Positions 1 to 5,900 of a DNA stretch of 9,839 nt are shown piece after piece. The notes under the pieces were generated by a model. The model saw nothing but the letters and a program-made list of their open reading frames with translations. It made no database searches and was not told where the DNA came from. The translations under genes were made by a program, and so were the position numbers. Source of the DNA: an uncultured Collinsella sp. (GTDB lineage: Bacteria > Actinomycetota > Coriobacteriia > Coriobacteriales > Coriobacteriaceae). The DNA lies in contig URBS01000081.1 in assembly GCA_900546085.1 (NCBI GenBank), positions 1-9,839 of the forward strand, written 5' to 3'. The stretch's first letter is position 1. Every line of letters starts with the position of its first letter.

Positions 1-49
1 ATACGAGATAAGCTAGTGACTGGAGTTCAGACGTGTGCTCTTCCGATCT
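1..49 (+). other. Illumina TruSeq/NEBNext-type index adapter (artefact)
   Basis: Bases 1-9 match the end of the Illumina P7 flow-cell sequence. Bases 10-15 (aagcta) are a six-base index, the reverse complement of TAGCTT, which I recall as TruSeq index 10. Bases 16-49 match the 34-base read-2 primer region that ends in gtgctcttccgatct. Translated on the minus strand this stretch gives the RKSTRLNSSH peptide, familiar as a contaminant in protein databases. It is not biological and should be trimmed before annotation. It also shows that the window starts at a raw contig end made from reads that were not fully trimmed. The match is from memory of the adapter sequence and fits over the whole stretch. 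Confidence 0.97.
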
Positions 50-57
50 CGGATGAA

Positions 58-69
58 AGAGGCAGGTGA
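58..69 (+). promoter_or_regulatory. Shine-Dalgarno region of the S-component gene
   Basis: A purine-rich stretch (aagaggcaggtga) ends about five bases before the ATG at 74. The AGG at 64-66 is seven bases from the start codon. This supports the ATG at 74 over the in-frame ATG at 53, which has only three genomic bases before it in this contig. Confidence 0.55.
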
Positions 70-73
70 TCTT

Positions 74-664
74 ATGTCTGAACAGTCGCAGCATATCCAT
101 TTTGAGAACACGAATAGGTGGAGCACCAAACAGCTCGTTACCATGGCGCTGATGTGCGCCCTGGGCGCCCTGTTTATGTACGTGCAGCTGCCCATCCTTC
201 CTTCGGCGCCGTTTTTGACGTATGACCCGTCGCTGGTGCCGGCGATGGTGTGCGGGTTTGCGTATGGCCCCGGTGCCGGTACCGCTGTTGCCGCTATGGC
301 GATCGTTATCCATGCGCTCACCACGGGTGACTGGGTCGGCGCGCTTATGAACCTGGTTGCCACGCTGGGCTACATTCTGCCCGCGGCTATCGTCTACCAA
401 AAGATGCACACCTACAAGGGTGCCGTGATTGGCCTGGTGCTCGGCGTCATTGCCGCTACGGCGTTGTCTATGGTTGCAAACCTTACCATTGGCGTATGGT
501 TCTGGTATGGCTCGGTCGACGTGATCGCCCCGCTCATGCTTCCCGCCGTGCTGCCGTTCAACCTTATCAAGACCGTGCTCAACTCGGTGTTGACGCTGGC
601 GGTGTACAAGGCGGTCTCTAATCTCATTACGCCCAAGAAGGACCAGGTCAAAGGCCGCGCATGA
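74..664 (+). CDS. ECF transporter S component, RibU-like (probable riboflavin uptake)
   Basis: This is a small, very hydrophobic membrane protein of 196 residues with about six predicted membrane helices, the usual size and layout of an ECF substrate-binding (S) subunit. After a polar N-terminus of about 18 residues, helix 1 carries the AxxxA pattern (A25, A29) through which S components contact EcfT. The YDPSLVPAMVCGFAYGPGAG stretch and the late LPFNLIKTVLNS segment resemble RibU/YpaA-type riboflavin transporters, so riboflavin is the likeliest ligand, but other vitamins of the same superfamily are possible. The start at 74 is preceded by an AGG-type ribosome site at 64-66. The ATG at 53 and the GTG at 35 are less likely, the latter lying inside adapter sequence. 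The gene overlaps the ATPase gene by four bases (ATGA), which suggests translational coupling. Its promoter is missing because the contig starts here. Confidence 0.85.
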   Translation: MSEQSQHIHFENTNRWSTKQLVTMALMCALGALFMYVQLPILPSAPFLTYDPSLVPAMVCGFAYGPGAGTAVAAMAIVIHALTTGDWVGALMNLVATLGYILPAAIVYQKMHTYKGAVIGLVLGVIAATALSMVANLTIGVWFWYGSVDVIAPLMLPAVLPFNLIKTVLNSVLTLAVYKAVSNLITPKKDQVKGRA

Positions 665-2565
665 TTGAGTGTCGGGGCGTTTCCTTTAGCTATGACGGTG
701 CTGCGCCGGCGCTCGATGGCATCGATCTGAACATCGAGGATGGCGAGTTTTTCTGCATCCTCGGCGGAAACGGGTCGGGCAAGTCGACGTTTGCCAAGCA
801 TTTGAACGCGCTGTTGCAGCCCGATGCGGGAACGGTGTGCGTCAACGGCATGGACGCGTCCGATCCCGAGCTGGTCTACGACATCCGCTCGACTGCGGGC
901 ATGGTGTTCCAGAATCCCGACGATCAGCTTGTGGCGACGCTTGTCGAGGACGATATTGCGTTTGGTCCCGAGAACTTAGGGGTCGAATCGGCCCAGATCG
1001 CGCAGCGTGTGCGGGATGTACTGAAGGCCGTGGGTCTGGTGGGCTTTGAGCGACACGAGACCCACACTCTCTCGGGCGGACAAAAGCAGCGCGTGGCGCT
1101 TGCCGGCGTGCTCGCCATGGAGCCGCGCGTGCTCATTTTGGACGAGGCGTCCTCGATGCTCGATCCGCGCGGGCGCAAGGGCCTTATGGAGGCCTGTCAC
1201 GCGCTGCACGAACGCGGCATGACCATCGTGATGATTACGCACTTTATGGAAGAGGCCGCTGAGGCCGATCGCGTTGCTGTCTTCCAAGCAGGTCGCGTTG
1301 CCATGCTCGGTACGCCCGAGGAGATCTTGACGCGGGCGGACGAACTCGCGCGGCTGAACCTGGATATGCCAGCATCGTGCTGTCTTGGCAGGGCGCTTCG
1401 CGCGAAGGGCGTGCCCATTTGCGCACAGGTGCGCGAGGCGGATATGGTCGCCGATATAGCGCAGGCTTATGCCGAGCGGAGTAGGACAGGCATCGCCGGG
1501 CGGCCTTTCGCATCCGATCCTCGTATTTCCGACGACGTTTCCTCTGCAATCGATAGCGCAGACGCGCTGGAGCCCGTCATCGAGATTTCGCACCTTTCGT
1601 ATAGCTATGCACTGAGCGCCCGCGAGCGTCGACGTTGGCACAAGCGCTCAGCCGCCGAGGGCGCATCGAACAAACGGGCCCTTTGGGGCAACGACCCCAG
1701 CAGCCCCTGGGCATTGCGCGATGTGTCGCTAACGGTGCGTCGTGGCGAGTTCCTGGGCCTTGCGGGCCATACCGGTTCGGGTAAGTCGACGCTGGTTCAG
1801 CATCTCAACGGCCTGATTCGTCCCCAGGAGGGTTCCGTTTACGCGTTGGGGCTCGACCTGGTAAACAAGAAAGATGCCGCCGCGGTTAAGGCAAAGGTCG
1901 GCGTGGTGTTTCAGTATCCAGAGCGTCAGCTGTTTGCCGAGACCGTGGCACAGGACGTGGCATTTGGTCCGCATAACCTTGGCTTGTCGCAGGCTGAGGT
2001 TGCCCACCGCGTTGAGTCATCGCTCGCGCGCGTGGGCCTCGACCTGGCCACGGTGGGCGACAAGAGCCCCTTTGAGCTCTCGGGCGGGCAGCAGCGGCGC
2101 GTGGTGTTTGCTGGCGTGCTTGCCATGGAGCCCGAGGTCTTGGTACTCGATGAGCCCATGGCGGGGCTCGATCCGGCGGCGCGCAGTGGTTTCCTGGGGC
2201 TCATCGACCAGCTCCATCGCGAGGGCCTGACCGTTGTCATGGTTTCGCACAGTATGGATGACCTGGCAAATTGCTGTGACCGTATGGTCGTGATGAACGA
2301 GGGCGCGGTGTTTGCCGAGGGAACCCCCGCGCAGGTGTTTGCGCATGCCGATGAGCTCAAGTCGATCGGCTTGGGCGTACCTGCTGCCCAGCGCATGGCG
2401 CTGGCGCTTACGGAGGCAGGCGTGCCGCTGCGTCGTGGCGGGCTCTATACGGTTGAGTCGTTGGCCGACGAGTTGGTAGATTTGCTGATCGGTCGCTCGG
2501 ACGGTCCTTCTAACGTCGCGGACATTGCTAAATTCAAGACGGTCGCGCGAGAGGAGGGCTGCTAA
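661..2565 (+). CDS. Fused ECF transporter ATPase EcfA-EcfA' (two ABC domains)
   Basis: This 634-residue protein fuses the two cytoplasmic ATPases that power an ECF transporter. Domain 1 has Walker A GGNGSGKST (35-43), Q-loop Q84, signature LSGGQ (137-141), Walker B LILDE (158-162), D-loop SSMLD and switch H194; the DEASSMLD form is typical of EcfA1. Domain 2 has GHTGSGKST (369-377), Q418, LSGGQ (473-477), LVLDE (494-498), a GLD D-loop and H530, as in EcfA2. Both sites therefore look catalytically complete. A linker of roughly 100 residues (about 205-303) joins them, and domain 2 has an unusual Arg/Lys-rich insertion at about 318-350. The result is longer than the YkoD-type fused ATPases of about 490 residues that I recall. 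The start codon overlaps the S-component stop, and the stop overlaps the ecfT start. Symbols such as ecfA or cbiO are used for the separate subunits. Confidence 0.95.
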   Translation: MIECRGVSFSYDGAAPALDGIDLNIEDGEFFCILGGNGSGKSTFAKHLNALLQPDAGTVCVNGMDASDPELVYDIRSTAGMVFQNPDDQLVATLVEDDIAFGPENLGVESAQIAQRVRDVLKAVGLVGFERHETHTLSGGQKQRVALAGVLAMEPRVLILDEASSMLDPRGRKGLMEACHALHERGMTIVMITHFMEEAAEADRVAVFQAGRVAMLGTPEEILTRADELARLNLDMPASCCLGRALRAKGVPICAQVREADMVADIAQAYAERSRTGIAGRPFASDPRISDDVSSAIDSADALEPVIEISHLSYSYALSARERRRWHKRSAAEGASNKRALWGNDPSSPWALRDVSLTVRRGEFLGLAGHTGSGKSTLVQHLNGLIRPQEGSVYALGLDLVNKKDAAAVKAKVGVVFQYPERQLFAETVAQDVAFGPHNLGLSQAEVAHRVESSLARVGLDLATVGDKSPFELSGGQQRRVVFAGVLAMEPEVLVLDEPMAGLDPAARSGFLGLIDQLHREGLTVVMVSHSMDDLANCCDRMVVMNEGAVFAEGTPAQVFAHADELKSIGLGVPAAQRMALALTEAGVPLRRGGLYTVESLADELVDLLIGRSDGPSNVADIAKFKTVAREEGC

Positions 2566-3365
2566 TGGAGGCGTTTTCGTTTGGCAGCTACTATCCCGGC
2601 GATAGTGCAATTCACCGCCTGGACCCGCGAACTAAGTTGCTCTTGGGCTTTGTGTTTCTGATCACGACGCTCACGGTCAGTAGCTTCCGCGGACTGGTCC
2701 CGGTCGCAATCTTCGTTGTCCTGATCTATACCGTGTCCCGGGTGCCGGCTCGTCGCGTCCTGTCATCGATGGCACCACTGCTGGCGATTGTCGTGGTGGT
2801 TGCGGTGCTCAACCTGTTTTCCGACCAGAGCGGGCGCATTCTGTGGCAGCTCGGCTTTTTGCAGATAAGCGAGGGCTCGCTGCATTCCGCCGCCTTTATG
2901 GCGTGCCGCCTGACCTTGATGATGGCCGGCATGAGCGCTATCACGCTCACCACACCGACGCTCGACCTCACCGCGGGCTTTGAGCGTCTGCTCGCACCGT
3001 TTGCGCGCGTGGGGCTCCCTGCGCATGAGCTCGGCATGATCATGGGCATCGCGTTGCGCTTTATGCCGCAGTTCGCCACCGAGATGAAGCAGACGGCGGA
3101 CGCGCAGGCAAGCCGCGGTGCACGCGTAACGGGCGGTCCGCTCAGCGGTGTGCGCATGCTCGGCAGTGTGGCGATCCCGCTGTTTGCGGGTGTGTTCCGC
3201 CATGCCGAGACGCTGTCTGCCGCCATGGATGCCCGTTGCTATCATGGCGAGCAGGGCCGCACGCGCCTGCATACACTTACGTTTGGCCGCGGGGATGCAC
3301 TGGCCGCGGTGGTGACGGCGCTGCTGCTCGCGTGTGTCATCGTCATCAATCTTCAACTTGTTTAG
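2565..3365 (+). CDS. ecfT: ECF transporter transmembrane subunit EcfT
   Basis: EcfT is the membrane scaffold that links the S component to the two ATPase domains. The 266-residue protein starts with the family hallmark FGSYYPGDSAIHRLDPRTKLL-like segment (residues 6-26, about one residue longer than quoted by its core YYPGDSAIHRLDPRTK). Several hydrophobic helices follow, with a C-terminal helix at the end. The two coupling motifs that dock into the ATPases are present in slightly divergent form: QASRGARVTGG near residue 183, and DARCYHGEQG near residue 224, where ARG is more common than ARC. The start ATG shares one base with the ecfA stop (TAATG) and follows a GAGGAGG ribosome site at about 2550-2556. 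The three genes S-A-T form one transporter, so this module may serve the adjacent S protein alone or be shared with unlinked S proteins. Confidence 0.94.
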   Translation: MEAFSFGSYYPGDSAIHRLDPRTKLLLGFVFLITTLTVSSFRGLVPVAIFVVLIYTVSRVPARRVLSSMAPLLAIVVVVAVLNLFSDQSGRILWQLGFLQISEGSLHSAAFMACRLTLMMAGMSAITLTTPTLDLTAGFERLLAPFARVGLPAHELGMIMGIALRFMPQFATEMKQTADAQASRGARVTGGPLSGVRMLGSVAIPLFAGVFRHAETLSAAMDARCYHGEQGRTRLHTLTFGRGDALAAVVTALLLACVIVINLQLV

Positions 3366-3395
3366 GCGCGATTCGAGCGCAAGAAAGGGGTCCCT

Positions 3396-3842
3396 ATGAC
3401 CGACAACGACCGCACGGCTCAGCTTGAGCGCGCCTGTTCGTATCTCAGGCGCATTCCGGCGTGGTATCTGGCCACGACCGATGTGGCCGACGGGTATCAG
3501 CCTCGCGTGAGGCCGTTTTCATTTGCCATGGTCGATGACGGTAAGCTGTGGTTTTGCACATCGCGCGACAAGGATGTGTGGGCCGAGCTCAGCGCGAACC
3601 CCAAGTTTGAGGTTTCGGGTTGGAAACCGGGGGAGTGTTGGATTGTACTGACCGGCGAGGCCGCGCTCGAGGACGATGCGGTCGTGAGCGACAAGGTACG
3701 CCAGGCGGGCTTTAAACACATGGTGGGCATTGGCGAACAACACGATAGCGCCAACGACGGCCGCCTTGCTTTCTTTTCGGTCCGCAACTTTGCCGCGCGC
3801 TTCTGCGATATCGACGGCAGCGAGGAGCGCCTGGAGCTTTAA
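3396..3842 (+). CDS. Pyridoxamine 5'-phosphate oxidase-like (FMN split-barrel) protein, copy 1
   Basis: The 148-residue protein looks like a small cytoplasmic flavin-binding split-barrel protein of the PNPOx-like superfamily (NimA/NimC-type relatives in anaerobes). Visible family features are the IPAWYLATT opening strand (20-28), the PRVRPFSF segment (36-43), DGKLWFCTSRDKDVW (about 49-63) for flavin phosphate and cofactor contact, and the C-terminal FFSVRNF strand. The reaction cannot be named from sequence; possible roles include reduction of nitro or flavin-type substrates or F420/FMN chemistry. The start is preceded by AGAAAGGGG 5-12 bases upstream. It lies 30 bp after ecfT with no clear terminator between, so read-through from the ECF operon is possible. 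It is a diverged paralog of the gene at 4020, about 45% identical by eye. Confidence 0.82.
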   Translation: MTDNDRTAQLERACSYLRRIPAWYLATTDVADGYQPRVRPFSFAMVDDGKLWFCTSRDKDVWAELSANPKFEVSGWKPGECWIVLTGEAALEDDAVVSDKVRQAGFKHMVGIGEQHDSANDGRLAFFSVRNFAARFCDIDGSEERLEL

Positions 3843-3857
3843 CGCTCACCAATCAGT

Positions 3858-3994
3858 ATTCCGGGGCAGTTAATTTGGGACGGGGCTATTTTAGCTACCC
3901 CCATATGCCAGCTGACAATTATCCTGGTCCAAATAATTCATTGGCAGTTAAGGGGTAGCTAAAATAGCCCCGTCCCAAATTAACTGCCCATTCC
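3858..3994. repeat. ATTCC direct repeats flanking the palindrome
   Basis: ATTCC at 3858-3862 and ATTCC at 3990-3994 directly bracket the inverted-repeat element, with one unpaired G (3863) at the left junction. Five identical bases can arise by chance, but their exact position at both edges fits a target-site duplication made on insertion. Confidence 0.45.
3863..3989. mobile_element. MITE-like palindromic element with perfect 38-bp inverted arms
   Basis: Bases 3864-3901 and 3952-3989 are perfect reverse complements over 38 bases. Each arm reads gggcagttaatttgggacgg at its outer end and finishes with ctattttagctacccc at its inner end. The 50-bp centre has further pairing: tgcca 3906-3910 with tggca 3942-3946, and aattat 3917-3922 with ataatt 3933-3938. 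The whole element can therefore fold as a single long hairpin. It has no room for a transposase. ATTCC occurs just outside each end (3858-3862 and 3990-3994), a possible 5-bp target-site duplication. The arms are more AT-rich than the flanking genes. Two readings are open: a non-autonomous DNA transposon (MITE), or a REP-type palindrome of the kind spread by RAYT transposases, where gggacgggg-like cores are common. No T-tract follows it, so it is not an ordinary terminator. Confidence 0.72.
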
Positions 3995-4019
3995 AAATTA
4001 GCGAGCGTCAGGAGGACAC

Positions 4020-4430
4020 ATGGACGGATTGAATACGGTGTTGGAGTATCTGACGTCGGTGCCGGCATGGTATTTGGCGACAAGCGTGGATGGGCAGCCG
4101 CATGTGCGTCCGTTTTCGTTTGCGCAGATCCAGGACGGCAAGCTGTGGTTTGTAACGGCGCGCACCAAAGACGTGTGGCAAGAGCTACTGCAAAATCAAC
4201 GCTTTGAGGCCACGAGTTGGTGGCCGGGCCATGGCTGGCTCATCTTGCGCGGGCATGCGGGTCTGGATGACCAGGCCGCTCCCGATATGCGCGAGGCAGG
4301 CTGGAAGCACCTGGAGCGCCTAGGCGAGCACTACGAGGGCGCAGACGATCCAACGCTCATCTTCTTTAGCGTGGAGGAACCCGAGGCCTTTATCTGCAAC
4401 CATGACGAATGGGTGCCGGTCGAACTCTAA
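4020..4430 (+). CDS. Pyridoxamine 5'-phosphate oxidase-like (FMN split-barrel) protein, copy 2
   Basis: This 136-residue paralog of the preceding gene has the same layout: VPAWYLATS (14-22), PHVRPFSF (27-34), DGKLWFVTARTKDVW (about 39-53), a WWPGHGWLILRGHA strand and a C-terminal FFSVEEPEAF segment. It is two residues shorter after the first strand and two shorter in the later loop. The ribosome site AGGAGG (4010-4015) is only four bases from the ATG, a strong but tight arrangement. The pair probably arose by tandem duplication and then diverged. The palindromic element in between could change how strongly copy 2 is co-expressed with copy 1. FMN binding is expected from the fold, but the substrate is unknown. 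Confidence 0.82.
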   Translation: MDGLNTVLEYLTSVPAWYLATSVDGQPHVRPFSFAQIQDGKLWFVTARTKDVWQELLQNQRFEATSWWPGHGWLILRGHAGLDDQAAPDMREAGWKHLERLGEHYEGADDPTLIFFSVEEPEAFICNHDEWVPVEL

Positions 4431-4475
4431 ACGAGTCTCTCAGCAAGCTTCGACAATTTAAATTCTCGCATGTAG

Positions 4476-4540
4476 CGGGCCCCACATTGCAACGTCACCG
4501 TAAGGCGCATTGGGCAATATGGGGTCCGCATTTATTTGTC
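4476..4540 (+). terminator. Hairpin with T-rich tail after the second flavin-barrel gene
   Basis: Bases 4476-4490 (cgggccccacattgc) pair with 4514-4528 (ggcaatatggggtccg) as a stem of 15 positions with one G-U pair and one C/A mismatch, around a 23-base loop. The tail is catttatttgtc, T-rich but not a clean T-run. It stands 46 bases after the stop codon and before the arginine promoter, the expected place for a terminator. The loop is large, so efficiency is uncertain. Confidence 0.5.
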
Positions 4541-4573
4541 AATTCCTTTGAGTGAATGTGTCGGGACTGTTTC

Positions 4574-4612
4574 AATGCATGAATATACAAAAGATTTGCG
4601 TATATATGCATC
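4574..4612 (+). promoter_or_regulatory. Tandem ARG boxes (ArgR operator) upstream of argC
   Basis: Two 14-base cores resemble the ArgR consensus TGAATwwwwATTCA: TGCATGAATATACA at 4576-4589 and TGCGTATATATGCA at 4597-4610, each 11 of 14 by my count. Their centres are 21 bp apart, equal to two 18-bp boxes with a 3-bp gap, the classical arrangement bound by one ArgR hexamer face. The site lies about 85-120 bases before argC. A weak extended -10 candidate (TGcTAAAGT, 4619-4627) lies just downstream, so the second box would cover the -35 area and arginine-bound ArgR would repress. No good -35 element is visible. Confidence 0.68.
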
Positions 4613-4695
4613 TTTTGGTGCTAAAGTTTCAACACACTTCATAACGGCGGCTGCGGGATGCGCATTGGTGCATAACTGCAGACAAGGAGTCTGAT

Positions 4696-5766
4696 ATGTC
4701 TTTAAAGGTTGGAATCGTCGGTGCGGCTGGATATGCCGGCGCCGAGCTTATTCGCCTCGTCCTCGGTCATCCCGAGTTTGAACTTGCTGCCATTACGTCC
4801 AACGCCGATGCTGGCCAGCCGTTGTCTGCGGTGTACCCGAGCTTCACCGGTGTAAGCGATCTTGTCTTCACGACGCATGATGCCCCCGAGCTCAAGAACT
4901 GCGACGCGGTCTTTTTGGCCGTGCCGCACACGGCTGCCATGGCACAGGTGCCCGCCCTGCTTGCCGCGGGAGTCTCCTGCATTGACCTTTCGGCCGACTA
5001 TCGCCTGGGCGATCCAGCCGTCTTTGAGGCCTGGTATGCCGCCGAGCACACGAGCCCCGAGCTACTCAAGAGCCGCGCCTTTGGTCTGCCCGAGCTGTTC
5101 TGCCAGGATTTGGAGACCGCCGCATCTGACCATGCCGACGGCAAACCCGTGCTGGTCGCCTGCGCCGGTTGCTATCCCACCGCAACGAGCCTTGCCGCCG
5201 CGCCTGCCGTGCGCGCTGGCTGGGTTGCCCAGAGCGGCCCCGTGATCGTTGACGCCATTAGCGGCGTGACGGGCGCCGGTAAGTCCTGCAACGCCCGCAC
5301 CCATTTTTGCAGCGCTGACGAGAACTTGGAGGCCTACGGCGTGGGCAAGCATCGCCACACGCCCGAGATTGAGCAAATCCTTGGTCTGACCGATCGCGTC
5401 GTCTTTACCCCGCATCTGGCACCGCTCAAGCGCGGCCTGCTCTCTACGGTGACGATGCCGCTTACGCCGCAGGCTATCGATACCTTGACCCTTGAGGACG
5501 TTGTCGACCATTACAAGCAGTTCTACGCCGGTCGCACCTTCGTGCGCGTACTCGATGCCGGCCAGCAGCCCAAGACGGCTTCGGTCGTCGGCACCAACGC
5601 TGCCCAGATCGGCCTCGCGCTCAACAAGCGCGCGGGCGTTCTGGTGGCTACGGGCGCCATCGACAATCTGTGCAAGGGTGCAGCAGGCCAGGCGGTCCAG
5701 TGCGCCAACATCGTCTTTGGTTTTGACGAGCGACGAGGCTTGCCCACAGTGGCGTGCCCGGTGTAG
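4696..5766 (+). CDS. argC: N-acetyl-gamma-glutamyl-phosphate reductase
   Basis: ArgC carries out the NADPH-dependent reduction of N-acetylglutamyl-phosphate to N-acetylglutamate semialdehyde, step 3 of arginine synthesis, in the cytoplasm. The 356-residue length is typical. The Rossmann dinucleotide motif GAAGYAGAELIRL lies at 9-21. The catalytic cysteine is C159 in GCYPT, and the conserved histidine segment GKHRHTPE is at 217-224, followed by FTPHLAPLKRGLL and the C-terminal DNLCKGAAGQAVQ segment. The residues before the active cysteine read CAGCYPT, where NPGCYPT is the more common form. AAGGAG at 4684-4689 lies six bases before the ATG. The gene heads the cluster behind the ARG boxes. It is followed by a 134-bp structured spacer rather than a tight junction with argJ. 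Confidence 0.96.
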   Translation: MSLKVGIVGAAGYAGAELIRLVLGHPEFELAAITSNADAGQPLSAVYPSFTGVSDLVFTTHDAPELKNCDAVFLAVPHTAAMAQVPALLAAGVSCIDLSADYRLGDPAVFEAWYAAEHTSPELLKSRAFGLPELFCQDLETAASDHADGKPVLVACAGCYPTATSLAAAPAVRAGWVAQSGPVIVDAISGVTGAGKSCNARTHFCSADENLEAYGVGKHRHTPEIEQILGLTDRVVFTPHLAPLKRGLLSTVTMPLTPQAIDTLTLEDVVDHYKQFYAGRTFVRVLDAGQQPKTASVVGTNAAQIGLALNKRAGVLVATGAIDNLCKGAAGQAVQCANIVFGFDERRGLPTVACPV

Positions 5767-5795
5767 CACATTCGATTGTTAACGATTTGGTAGTC

Positions 5796-5874
5796 GGGCA
5801 TCGAGTGGGGCGCCACTCTTAAGCTGGTCTCACGATTGTGGTCGGCATGGCGCACCAACCGATGCCCATTTTTT
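5796..5874 (+). terminator. Branched hairpin with T-tract between argC and argJ (possible attenuator)
   Basis: GGGCATCG (5796-5803) pairs with CGATGCCC (5860-5867), followed after one base by a run that includes six T residues (5869-5874), as in intrinsic terminators. Inside the closing stem, GAGTGG (5803-5808) and CCACTC (5813-5818) form a perfect hairpin sharing one base with the stem, and TGGT (5839-5842) can pair with ACCA (5854-5857). A competing small hairpin, GGCAT (5844-5848) with ATGCC (5862-5866), uses the same 3' strand. The element sits between two genes expected to be co-transcribed, 10 bases before the argJ ribosome site. That fits partial termination or attenuation, but no ligand or leader peptide is evident. 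Confidence 0.5.
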
Positions 5875-5900
5875 GTTTGACATAAGGAGTCGTAAAGACG

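Noticed and set aside
35..73. Upstream extension of the S-component gene to a GTG at 35
   Set aside because: Bases 35-49 are Illumina adapter, so this start cannot be real.
3864..3989. The long palindrome as a plain intrinsic terminator
   Set aside because: No T-tract follows either side, the arms are far longer than terminator stems, and flanking direct repeats point to insertion.
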